NCBI RefSeq assembly: GCF_002077695.1
Contig: NZ_MWUE01000018.1
Location: 1-64,000, forward strand
From: Pantoea latae
Lineage (GTDB): Bacteria > Pseudomonadota > Gammaproteobacteria > Enterobacterales > Enterobacteriaceae
DNA: 64,000 bases
Reading direction: 5' to 3'
Part shown: positions 34,855-42,651 of the stretch, in pieces
Numbering within the stretch: position 1 is the stretch's first letter
Layout: each line of letters opens with the position of its first letter
Position numbers and translations under genes: made by a program
The notes under the pieces: model-generated
What the model saw: the letters and a program-made list of their open reading frames with translations, nothing else
The model's database searches: none
Told to the model about the DNA's origin: nothing

Positions 34855-35469
34855 TTAAGACTTCACGGTCAGGTCATTCTTAACGCTTTTAACGCCTTCA
34901 ATGGCTTTCGCGATGCTTTCAGCGCGATCCGACTGCGCTTTAGTCGCGACGGTTCCTGAGAGCTGAACAACGCCGTCGGTGGTTTCTACCTTGACGTTAC
35001 GCGACGGGACGATGTCATCGGCTAACAGTTTAGCTTTAATTTCGCTCGTCGTTGCCGCATCTCCGGCATATCCTTTCAAACTTTGTGATTTGCTGTCTTT
35101 AACGTGCAGTTTGTCGCTGACGGATTTCACACCTTCCACGTTTTTCACCACGGCGACGGCTTTTTCAGCCTGATCCTGCGAGGCGACAAAACCGCTCAGA
35201 GTCACTACGCCATCGTGCGTTTTCACGGAGATATCCGTACTTTTTATCGCTTCGTCATCCACCAGAGCCGCTTTGGCTTTTGCGGTGACGGCGCTGTCAT
35301 CCATAAATCCATCGACTTTTTTCATAGAACTATTGATTTTCGCACCGGCGTTGTCCGCACTCTGCTGCGCTTTCTGCGTCATTGAGTCGTCAGCCAGGGC
35401 GCTGCCGCTTAACAGGGCGGAACCAACCATTACCGCCATCAGCGTTTGGGCAATCTTAGTCTTATTCAT
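34855..35469 (-). CDS. osmY: Periplasmic BON-domain protein OsmY
   Basis: 204 residues (E. coli 201). A signal peptide is cleaved after ALA near residue 28 (GSALADD). Two BON domains follow (about 58-125 and 137-204, with DVVTLSGFV- and [12 protein letters not shown] strands). It is an osmotically and RpoS-induced periplasmic chaperone-like protein. I start at 35469 (GGAAG upstream, signal peptide immediately); the 56 extra upstream residues of the open frame have no signal character. Confidence 0.96.
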   Translation of the reverse strand: MNKTKIAQTLMAVMVGSALLSGSALADDSMTQKAQQSADNAGAKINSSMKKVDGFMDDSAVTAKAKAALVDDEAIKSTDISVKTHDGVVTLSGFVASQDQAEKAVAVVKNVEGVKSVSDKLHVKDSKSQSLKGYAGDAATTSEIKAKLLADDIVPSRNVKVETTDGVVQLSGTVATKAQSDRAESIAKAIEGVKSVKNDLTVKS

Positions 35470-35728
35470 CGATATCTTCCTTCTGTCAGTGAGCTCACCC
35501 ACAACCGTGGGCGCAACAGCAGCAAACGGCGCTGCTGCATCGTTGGACGTAAGGGAGAAGCAACTTCTCTTTTGCCGTCCGACAGAATAATCATAGCTGG
35601 TGTTTGGCGTTTTGCCTGAATAACTGGTTGATCGCACGCCAGTTAAAAGAAAAAGCAGAGTTTTTAGGAAGAGTCTGGAGGGGAGGAACAGGGCCAGCCA
35701 AAGCTGGGCGGCCCTGTTGCAGTGCAGA

Positions 35729-37312
35729 TTAATGCTCGCGGGTTTTACGGAAGATCACGTCAGGATAGCGCTCCTGGGTGATATTCAGGTTAACCATGGT
35801 CGGTGCGATGTAGGTCAGGTTATCGCCGCCGTCGAGCGCGAGGTTGATCTCGTTTTTACGCTGGAACTCGTCGAATTTCTTCGCATCGCTGCATTCGACC
35901 CAGCGCGCCGTCGAAACGTTGATCGCTTCGTAGATCGCCTCGACGTTATATTCGCTCTTCAGACGCGCCACCACCACGTCGAACTGCAGCACGCCGACCG
36001 CGCCGACAATCAGATCGTTGTTGTGCACCGGACGGAACACCTGCACGGCGCCCTCTTCCGACAGCTGCACCAGCCCTTTCAGCAGCTGCTTCTGCTTGAG
36101 CGGATCGCGCAGGCGAATGCGGCGGAACAGCTCAGGGGCGAAGTTCGGAATGCCGGTGAACTTCATGTTCTCGCCCTGAGTGAAGGTGTCGCCGATCTGG
36201 ATGGTGCCGTGGTTGTGCAGGCCGATGATGTCGCCAGGCCAGGCCTCTTCCACGTGCGAGCGGTCACCCGCCATAAAGGTCAGCGCGTCGGAGATCACCA
36301 CATCTTTGCCGGTGCGCACCTGACGCAGCTTCATGCCCTTTTCATATTTACCGGAGACGACGCGCATAAAGGCGACGCGGTCGCGGTGTTTCGGGTCCAT
36401 GTTGGCCTGAATCTTAAACACGAAGCCGGTGAATTTCTCTTCCTCTGCGGTGACGATACGCGCGTCAGTTGCGCGCGGCATCGGCGCGGGCGCCCAGGAG
36501 ACCAGGCCGTCGAGCATATGGTCGACGCCAAAGTTGCCCAGCGCGGTGCCGAAGAAGACCGGCGTGATCTCGCCGCTCAGGAACAGCTCCTGATCGAATT
36601 CGTGCGACGCGCCTTTTACCAGCTCCAGCTCTTCGCGCAGCTGCGCCGCCAGCTCTTCGCCGACCGCGCTGTCCAGCTCCGGGTTATCCAGCCCTTTGAC
36701 GATGCGCACTTCCTGAATGGTGTGGCCCTTGCCCGTCTGGTAGAGATAGGTTTCGTCGTTGTAGAGGTGGTAAACCCCTTTGAACAGCTTGCCGCAGCCG
36801 ATAGGCCAGGTGATAGGCGCGCAGGCAATTTTCAGCTCGCTTTCCACCTCATCCAGCAGCTCCATCGGATCGCGGATGTCGCGGTCGAGCTTGTTCATAA
36901 AGGTCAGGATCGGCGTGTCGCGCAGACGGGTGACTTCCATCAGCTTGCGGGTACGATCCTCGACGCCTTTCGCCGCGTCGATCACCATCAGGCAGCAGTC
37001 CACCGCCGTCAGGGTGCGGTAGGTATCTTCCGAGAAGTCTTCGTGTCCCGGCGTGTCGAGCAGGTTGACCAGGCTCTCGCGGTAGGGGAACTGCATCACG
37101 GAGGTGGTAATAGAGATGCCGCGCTGCTTCTCCATCTCCATCCAGTCCGATTTAGCGTGCTGGCTCGAGCCGCGGCCTTTTACCGTACCGGCGGTCTGGA
37201 TAGCCTGTCCGAACAGCAGTACTTTTTCAGTGATGGTGGTTTTACCAGCATCGGGGTGCGAAATAATGGCAAAGGTGCGGCGGCGCGCCACCTCTTGCAT
37301 GAAATTAGACAT
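35729..37312 (-). CDS. prfC: Peptide chain release factor 3
   Basis: A 527-residue translational GTPase (E. coli 529). G1 SHPDAGKTT at 18-26, G2/switch in [23 protein letters not shown]3 [10 protein letters not shown]4 NKLDRD are present, followed by the RF3 C-terminal domains. It removes RF1/RF2 from the ribosome after peptide release. The start at 37312 gives [20 protein letters not shown], which aligns with E. coli; upstream codons do not. Terminal TREH matches the family. Confidence 0.97.
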   Translation of the reverse strand: MSNFMQEVARRRTFAIISHPDAGKTTITEKVLLFGQAIQTAGTVKGRGSSQHAKSDWMEMEKQRGISITTSVMQFPYRESLVNLLDTPGHEDFSEDTYRTLTAVDCCLMVIDAAKGVEDRTRKLMEVTRLRDTPILTFMNKLDRDIRDPMELLDEVESELKIACAPITWPIGCGKLFKGVYHLYNDETYLYQTGKGHTIQEVRIVKGLDNPELDSAVGEELAAQLREELELVKGASHEFDQELFLSGEITPVFFGTALGNFGVDHMLDGLVSWAPAPMPRATDARIVTAEEEKFTGFVFKIQANMDPKHRDRVAFMRVVSGKYEKGMKLRQVRTGKDVVISDALTFMAGDRSHVEEAWPGDIIGLHNHGTIQIGDTFTQGENMKFTGIPNFAPELFRRIRLRDPLKQKQLLKGLVQLSEEGAVQVFRPVHNNDLIVGAVGVLQFDVVVARLKSEYNVEAIYEAINVSTARWVECSDAKKFDEFQRKNEINLALDGGDNLTYIAPTMVNLNITQERYPDVIFRKTREH

Positions 37313-37638
37313 GAGTGAGTTCTTCTCATCGAGGCAACGTCGCGTAAGGGGACGCTGCAGAGTAATCATGATGGCCGGAAATCCGGCAGGTAAACGGAGC
37401 CAGGGTGACGCAACGGCGTCAGAAGGCGGTGGTCGAGGCGCGTTCTACATTGGCGGCGATTCCGGTTACCTGGTCTTCGTTAAGGCGGCATAGCATACAA
37501 TATTTTGCGCGCGGCGGCGAACAGGGGCAGGAAAAATTGTTGGGAACAGATGCGCTGCGGCTAGTCATGCTCGCAAGATGCGGGAGCCTGAAGCTGGTAC
37601 GTTGAGAACAAGGTCGTGTGCGGCACCAGAATCAGCAC
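37313..37638. other. Gap between prfC and the DUF1493 gene
   Basis: No credible gene. In E. coli this side of prfC carries yjjG and rimI; here that order is broken at the low-GC insert. An inverted pair around CCGGAAATCCGG (37377-37388) is the only visible structure. Presumably holds the prfC promoter. Confidence 0.35.
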
Positions 37639-37965
37639 TCAATCATAAAGCCAGCGTCCCGCTTTAACTGACTCAATAATCATTGCTACCGTAAGCGGTT
37701 TTATTCTCTTTTTAAACGTCTGTTGCCAGAAAGGATATTCATATTCAAGATAATTTCTCGTATCAAGCTGGCTGTAATCAACATTAAAGGCAGTGAATAC
37801 ATCGATTAGAAATTCTTCCGCATCTTCAGGGGTAAACTGAAAATCTTCGTTCAGACTCCACTCCGGTGTAATCTGTTTAATTTCCGATCGAAACCAGCGT
37901 TTCTTTACGGGATAGTGCGCCATTAAATAATCGATTACTTTTTTTTCATAATCAGTTTCACTCAT
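37639..37965 (-). CDS. DUF1493 family protein
   Basis: A 108-residue acidic protein (MSETDYEKKVIDYLMAHYPVKKRW...), with the PEDAEEFLIDVFTAFNVD block and conserved WP-rich tail typical of DUF1493. DUF1493 genes are common next to STM2901-type genes in Salmonella and relatives. Its ATG overlaps the STM2901-like stop (TGATG). It lies in a lower-GC insert facing an orphan hcp gene. Function unknown; an immunity or adaptor protein is one guess. Confidence 0.82.
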   Translation of the reverse strand: MSETDYEKKVIDYLMAHYPVKKRWFRSEIKQITPEWSLNEDFQFTPEDAEEFLIDVFTAFNVDYSQLDTRNYLEYEYPFWQQTFKKRIKPLTVAMIIESVKAGRWLYD

Positions 37966-38432
37966 CAGAAGGCTGTCCATTGTATGCGATCCCGTGGACG
38001 AACAATTAGATTGTATTCTCTTTTAGTATTACTCAAAACCCGCTGAATCGTCACCACAGCATTCGCATAACCAATCCAGGGGATATAGCGGCCAACAAAA
38101 GTTGCTATTTTATTAGAAGGTACCATTTTCAGTTTATTAAAGGAACCCACAGGCGCAACTGGCCTCAAACCAAAAGGAAAGCGCGCATCTTTAAGCAATT
38201 TCCTGCTGAGAACCGAAGCGACGCTGGTGCCCGGCGTATTATGCGCTGCATCTAATTTTCCCGAAACACTCATTAAAGGCTGCCCACTCAAAATCAAGGC
38301 ACCAGACGTCATACTTAAACCAAAGGCTTTGGAAAAGTTCTCGAGAAATATTAAGTTAAAAAGCTCTCTTGCGCTGAGATTATTATGTCCATGATAGAAA
38401 TAAGTCCCATTTATCTCTTCAACAGTATCCAT
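37965..38432 (-). CDS. STM2901 family protein
   Basis: 155 residues from ATG 38432 (AAGGA upstream), starting MDTVEEINGTYFYHGHNNLSA. The middle part has a hydrophobic, Gly/Ser-rich segment (LILSGQPL, PGTSVASVLSRKLLKDARFPFG) and an amphipathic or membrane-active helix near IATFVGRYIPWIGYANAVV. I recognise the STM2901 family pattern; no function is established. It is translationally coupled to the DUF1493 gene and divergent from hcp, suggesting a T6SS-linked cassette. Confidence 0.78.
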   Translation of the reverse strand: MDTVEEINGTYFYHGHNNLSARELFNLIFLENFSKAFGLSMTSGALILSGQPLMSVSGKLDAAHNTPGTSVASVLSRKLLKDARFPFGLRPVAPVGSFNKLKMVPSNKIATFVGRYIPWIGYANAVVTIQRVLSNTKREYNLIVRPRDRIQWTAF

Positions 38433-38630
38433 CGCATCATCCTTTATATTCTTACTGACACAAGTAAAGCGTCTTTGACTGTCACACATGGCATAGCGGG
38501 TAAGATAATCACGTATAATCTTGATGATTATTTAACAAGAGAATAAAAAACGAACATTGATCTGAGACAATTTTATTATTAAGTCATAGCAGTAATATCT
38601 GACATGGTACTTTTACAAGGAGGATAAACT

Positions 38631-39113
38631 ATGCCTATACCAGCGTATATGTGGCTTAGGGACGACGGTGGCGCGCTTATTAAAGGCGGCGTCGATGTAC
38701 AGGACCGTGAATTTAGCATCGAAGTGCGCGGCTTTCATCATAATTTGATGATCCCTACTGACAATGCTACAGGAAAAGTGACAGGCACACGCATTCATTC
38801 GCCAATGCTTATCGTTAAGGAGTTTGATTATTCTAGCCCTTATCTTTATAAAGCTGTTGCAACTGGGCAGAACTTAACCTCCGCTGAAATAAAGTGGTAT
38901 AAAATTAACGATGCGGGACAAGAAGCGGAATACTTTAATATGTTACTTGAAGGCGTTCGCGTTGTATCTATCTCTCCTTCTATGGCTGCTCCAGATAATA
39001 AAAATGAAAATCATATGGAAACGGTGGAACTACGTTATGAACGAATCACCTGGAAACATTGCGACGGCAATATTATCTATACTGATTCGTGGAATGAACG
39101 TCAAACGCTATAA
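38631..39113 (+). CDS. hcp: Hcp family type VI secretion tube protein (orphan)
   Basis: A 160-residue Hcp. It has the family start PIPAYMWLRDDGG, then GGVDVQDREFSIEVRGFHHN, FDYSSPYLYKAVATGQ, and the ETVELRYERITWKH block of the Hcp beta-barrel. AAGGAGG precedes the ATG. No other T6SS structural gene (tssB/C, vgrG, clpV) lies in the window, so it is an orphan hcp that would be used by a T6SS elsewhere. The gene and its divergent neighbours have visibly lower GC than flanking DNA, consistent with transfer. Confidence 0.93.
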   Translation: MPIPAYMWLRDDGGALIKGGVDVQDREFSIEVRGFHHNLMIPTDNATGKVTGTRIHSPMLIVKEFDYSSPYLYKAVATGQNLTSAEIKWYKINDAGQEAEYFNMLLEGVRVVSISPSMAAPDNKNENHMETVELRYERITWKHCDGNIIYTDSWNERQTL

Positions 39114-39192
39114 ATAAGTAAAGGGGCATTGCCCCTTCATTTTATGACTATTTTTTCACCATTCCAGAGTAACGATATTATGCTCGTCTTAT

Positions 39193-40296
39193 TTACCCTA
39201 GCACCCTTGTTACGCAGGATTTGAAGATCTTCACGCCGATGGCCAGCGCGCTGAGATCGAAGTGCATATCAGGATGATGCAGTCCCGGCACCAGGTTGGT
39301 GCCCAGCCCCCAGAAACCCGCCTTCACGTTCGGGCGTTTTACCGGATAGTAGAAGAAGTCTTCGCTGCCCGGCGTGGTTTTCGCCTCCAGCAGCCCGTTG
39401 CCACCCAGCACCTCGGTAATGGCCGCGCGGATCACCGCTGTGGCCTCATCATGGATCTCCGCCGCCGGCATCTCTTTCAACACCACGACCTCGGCGCTGG
39501 CGCCCAGCGCCGCGACGCTGTGCTGGATCGCCTGGGTGACCTTCTCTTTCAGCGCCTCCATCGGCGCGTTCTCCTGCGAACGCAAATCCCACACCACGCG
39601 CGCCTGGTCAGGCACCGAGTTGGTGACGCCGGCGTCGCAGAGAAAACGCGTCGCCTTCACGCTCCAGTTCAGCCCCGGCGAAAGGTGGATCGCGTTAACT
39701 GCATTAACCGCCTGCACCGCCGCGTCCAGCGCGTTAACGCCGAGATGCGGTCGCGCGGCGTGCGCGGGCACGCCTTTAATGGTGGCTTCCAGCGTCGAGC
39801 AGGCGGAGTAGAGCACCGCAGGCGTCGCCTCGCCGACCACGCACTCTTCCAGCGGACGCAGATGGAAGCCGAGGATCATCTCCACGTCGTCCAGCGCGCC
39901 ACCCTCCACCATCGCCAGCGCGCCGGCGCCCAGCTCTTCCGCCGGCTGAAACAGAATCTTCAGGCGGCCCTTTTTCACCGCACCTTCCGCCAGCAGCTCC
40001 TGCGCGGCGGTCAGCACCACGGAAGAGTGGCCGTCATGACCGCAGGTATGGCGCGCGCAGGCGACGCCGTCGATGATATGGCCGAGCGCGTCCATGTCGG
40101 CGCGCAGCGCCAGCACCGGGCCCGGCACGCCGCTGTCGATCTCCGCGACGATGCCGGTGGTCTGGTTGACGCCGCGCGTCACCTTCAGCCCCGCTTTCTC
40201 CAGCTGATCGGCGATATAGGCGGAGGTTTTAAACTCTTCAAACCCCAGTTCAGGAATTTCGTGCAGGTAGTGGTAATGCTCTAATACCTTTGACAC
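39193..40296 (-). CDS. M20-family amidohydrolase
   Basis: 367 residues from a GTG start with AGGAGAAAAGCG upstream. Metal-binding motifs include RADMDAL, CGHDGHSS, the QPAEELGAGA Glu pair and a late TPGSEDF; the dimerisation (lid) domain occupies about 170-280. It belongs to the M20D/aminoacylase group (AbgA, hippurate hydrolase-like) acting on N-acyl amino acids. It is the last of a yjiH-yjiG-M20 operon, a place taken by the isoaspartyl dipeptidase iadA in E. coli. The substrate is inferred to be an acylated or modified amino acid. Confidence 0.88.
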   Translation of the reverse strand: MSKVLEHYHYLHEIPELGFEEFKTSAYIADQLEKAGLKVTRGVNQTTGIVAEIDSGVPGPVLALRADMDALGHIIDGVACARHTCGHDGHSSVVLTAAQELLAEGAVKKGRLKILFQPAEELGAGALAMVEGGALDDVEMILGFHLRPLEECVVGEATPAVLYSACSTLEATIKGVPAHAARPHLGVNALDAAVQAVNAVNAIHLSPGLNWSVKATRFLCDAGVTNSVPDQARVVWDLRSQENAPMEALKEKVTQAIQHSVAALGASAEVVVLKEMPAAEIHDEATAVIRAAITEVLGGNGLLEAKTTPGSEDFFYYPVKRPNVKAGFWGLGTNLVPGLHHPDMHFDLSALAIGVKIFKSCVTRVLG

Positions 40297-40306
40297 CGCT
40301 TTTCTC

Positions 40307-40780
40307 CTAAATAAAAAGACGCATAACGCACATCGCGATCGCCGCGTTGATGACGCTCACCAGCATCAGCAGCGGCCAGTATTTTTTCGGCACGTCGGCC
40401 ACGCCCAGCAGGCGCCCCATGTATTGCAGCTGCGATCCCATCAGGAAAATCGCGGGCGCGAGGATGGTTACGTCCGCGCCGGTCAGCACCCCTTTGGCCA
40501 GCAGGCTTACCGCGACGCCGGTGCCAGCGGACGAGGAGAGCCAGGCGGTGAGCAGCACGGTAATGGCTTCGCCCGGCAGGCCAAACAGCCCCATTAGCGG
40601 CGCGAAAACCTGCCCCAGAAACGGCATAATGCCGAGCAGATTCAGCACTTCCGCCAGCACATAGGCCATCACCACGTTAGGCATCAGGTTATGAATGGCG
40701 ATATGAAAACCTTTGCGCGCGCCGGTGACGAAAATATCAAAAGGATTTTGGCTGCTTTTTACCGCGCCGTTATTTTCCAT
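40307..40780 (-). CDS. yjiG: YjiG family inner-membrane protein
   Basis: 157 residues with four to five hydrophobic helices and the gate-domain pattern NLMPNVVMAYVLAEVLNLLG and GLPGEAITVLLTAW, like E. coli YjiG. Start 40780 has AAGGA upstream; it overlaps the yjiH end by 11 bp. YjiG and YjiH together look like two halves of a nucleoside-recognition/gate transporter. Linked peptidase genes suggest transport of a dipeptide or acyl amino acid. Confidence 0.88.
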   Translation of the reverse strand: MENNGAVKSSQNPFDIFVTGARKGFHIAIHNLMPNVVMAYVLAEVLNLLGIMPFLGQVFAPLMGLFGLPGEAITVLLTAWLSSSAGTGVAVSLLAKGVLTGADVTILAPAIFLMGSQLQYMGRLLGVADVPKKYWPLLMLVSVINAAIAMCVMRLFI

Positions 40781-41441
40781 GGGGGAAATCCTTCTTATAA
40801 ACACTGTTTAACACACAACGCGTCAACGCCGCACCGACAAATTTAAGAACAAACATTAAGGCGAGCGGAATAATAATCGGCAGGGTCATCGAGGCGAACA
40901 GCGCCGAGCCGATGGCGAAATAGTTATTGATTAAGCCCGCGCCGGAATATTGCCAGGCGCTCATCACCACAATATCTTTTTTTGTTACCTGACCGCGGTC
41001 GAACATCTCTTTGGTCAGCGCCGCGCCCGCATCGGTGCTCTGCAAATCGGTGATCAACGCCAGCCCGCAGCGTCCCGGCAGGCCCATCAGCGGCTGCAGC
41101 AGCGGTGTCAGCAGCTTATGCGCCGCGCGCATCGCGCCGTAGTGGGTGAAGATCTCCAGTACGCCCAGCGCCAGCATCACCGTGGGCGTCAGCGAGAGCG
41201 CGAAGAGGAAACCCGCTTTGGCACTCAGGCCACCCGCGCCGAGAAAGGTATTGCTGGCGGGATCCTTCATGGTGCCGAAGCTGCCGCCCAGCGTGGTGAA
41301 GTCAAAGGCGCTCAGCCAGTGAAAGCCTTCAACCTGGTAGAGCATTCCTGAAAAAAAGAGGATGGCCGCCACCAGCGCCAGATAGCTTCCTTTGCTGGCA
41401 GTGACGCGCGCGTCCGTCAGCACTATTTTTTCATCAGACAT
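40770..41441 (-). CDS. yjiH: YjiH family nucleoside-recognition-domain membrane protein
   Basis: 223 residues with several hydrophobic helices and the gate-type motif GRCGLALITDLQSTDAGAALTKEMFDRGQVT. It matches E. coli YjiH in length and pattern. It is first of the yjiH-yjiG-M20 operon; overlapping reading frames imply a two-subunit membrane complex. Transport role inferred from the fold. Confidence 0.88.
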   Translation of the reverse strand: MSDEKIVLTDARVTASKGSYLALVAAILFFSGMLYQVEGFHWLSAFDFTTLGGSFGTMKDPASNTFLGAGGLSAKAGFLFALSLTPTVMLALGVLEIFTHYGAMRAAHKLLTPLLQPLMGLPGRCGLALITDLQSTDAGAALTKEMFDRGQVTKKDIVVMSAWQYSGAGLINNYFAIGSALFASMTLPIIIPLALMFVLKFVGAALTRCVLNSVYKKDFPHGK

Positions 41442-41889
41442 TGTTATTCCCGTTTAATAACCCTGGCAGTTGCGATATATGGAACTCTATTGGTTGCAGG
41501 ATTTATGCCAGCGGCCCCGTATCGTCCCTTTTGAAAATAAAGTTTTCCTCTGAGCCTGTTTGCGCTAATTAACCGGATACAACTGCATCGATTTATATTC
41601 CGTGACGAAACTATACGGCGTAAATCAGGAGGGATTTCGACGCCGCAGGGCGAGAAGATAATATGCGCTGCACCAGGCGGGTGCAGCGGCCGCGCACTGC
41701 GCTGGTGCGATGCCGAATCGTTCCAGGAATGATAATCGCTCGCATTCAATTAGCTAAATAATTCTATTTAAATCAAACAGATAAAACGTGTTTTTTCCGC
41801 AAAACGCTATCTTTCGCGCGGCGTTATGGTGCATAATTCACCACTTCTCACCTGTTTAATTATTCTCTCTTTCTATAAAGGAATCGCCC
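41442..41889. other. Divergent gap between yjiH and ftnA
   Basis: About 450 bp without a credible gene; it should contain both promoters. A possible ftnA -10 (CATAAT, 41833) sits about 57 bp before the ATG. A GC-rich inverted pair (CTGCACCAGGCGGGTGCAG, 41669-41687) is present. No Fur box could be marked confidently. Confidence 0.3.
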
Positions 41890-42399
41890 ATGCTTACTGC
41901 TGAGATGACCGCGCGTCTGAACGATCAACTTAACCTCGAATTTTTCTCCGCCAACCTCTATTTGCAGATGAGCGCATGGTGCAGCGATAAAGGTCTGGAA
42001 GGCGCAGCGGCGTTTCTGAAAGAGCACTCTCGCGAAGAGATGGAGCATATGCAGCGCCTGTTTGACTACCTGAGCGATACCGGCGCGATGCCGGTGCTGG
42101 GCACCATCGCCGCGCCGCCGGTCGCCTATAACTCGCTGCCCGAGCTGCTGGAGCAGGCGCTGGATCATGAGAAGCTGATCACGCGTAAAATCAACGAGCT
42201 GGCGCATGCAGCGATTACCTCGCTCGACTACTCCACCTTTAATTTCCTGCAGTGGTATGTGGCGGAGCAGCATGAAGAAGAGAAGCTGTTCAAAACCGTG
42301 CTCGATAAGCTGGCGCTGGTCGGCAATAAAGGCGAAGGCCTGTTCCTGATCGATAAAGATCTGGCGCGGATGAATACGGAAAGCCACGGCGCTAACTAA
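41890..42399 (+). CDS. ftnA: Non-haem ferritin
   Basis: A 169-residue four-helix-bundle iron store (E. coli FtnA 165). Ferroxidase ligands Glu17, Glu50 and His53 are in place (NLEFFS and REEMEHMQ), with further Glu in [10 protein letters not shown] and [13 protein letters not shown]. It oxidises Fe2+ and stores it as a 24-mer. AAAGGA precedes the ATG. It is monocistronic and followed by a repeat element, not a standard terminator. Confidence 0.96.
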   Translation: MLTAEMTARLNDQLNLEFFSANLYLQMSAWCSDKGLEGAAAFLKEHSREEMEHMQRLFDYLSDTGAMPVLGTIAAPPVAYNSLPELLEQALDHEKLITRKINELAHAAITSLDYSTFNFLQWYVAEQHEEEKLFKTVLDKLALVGNKGEGLFLIDKDLARMNTESHGAN

Positions 42400-42432
42400 A
42401 GGTTTTACAGACGATACTTGAGTCAAAACGCG

Positions 42433-42613
42433 GGTAAGATGGCCCGAAGAGCAAAGCGTCCCGCGACAAGGACAAAAACGCCGGGAGCGTTTTTGAACAA
42501 CGCAACGCGTTGGCCCGGCAACGGGCGCACCTCAAGGATGAGGTGCGTAATCGCGCGGGCCGAGCTGGCCGGGATGCCGTTTTTTGCGTCTTTGCGATCG
42601 GGCCATCTCACCT
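42433..42613. repeat. Short inverted-repeat element (MITE-like)
   Basis: About 180 bp bounded by imperfect inverted ends of about 25 bp (GGTAAGATGGCCCGAAGAGC at 42433 and the complement of GGTGAGATGGCCCGATCGC at 42613). Inside are hairpins AAAAACGCCGGGAGCGTTTTT and GCACCTCAAGGATGAGGTGC. The first hairpin recurs at 22401. It sits between ftnA and the convergent GH31 gene and may act as a terminator for both. Confidence 0.65.
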
Positions 42614-42651
42614 GCTTTCGCGCCTCGCTCGCAAACATCTCTTCTTCGTTT

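Noticed and set aside
35717..37318. 533-codon plus-strand frame opposite prfC
   Set aside because: It mirrors RF3 codon for codon and has no recognisable domain.
41444..41749. 101-codon minus-strand frame upstream of yjiH
   Set aside because: No ribosome site or family; it overlaps the probable promoter region, and composition is unlike neighbouring proteins.
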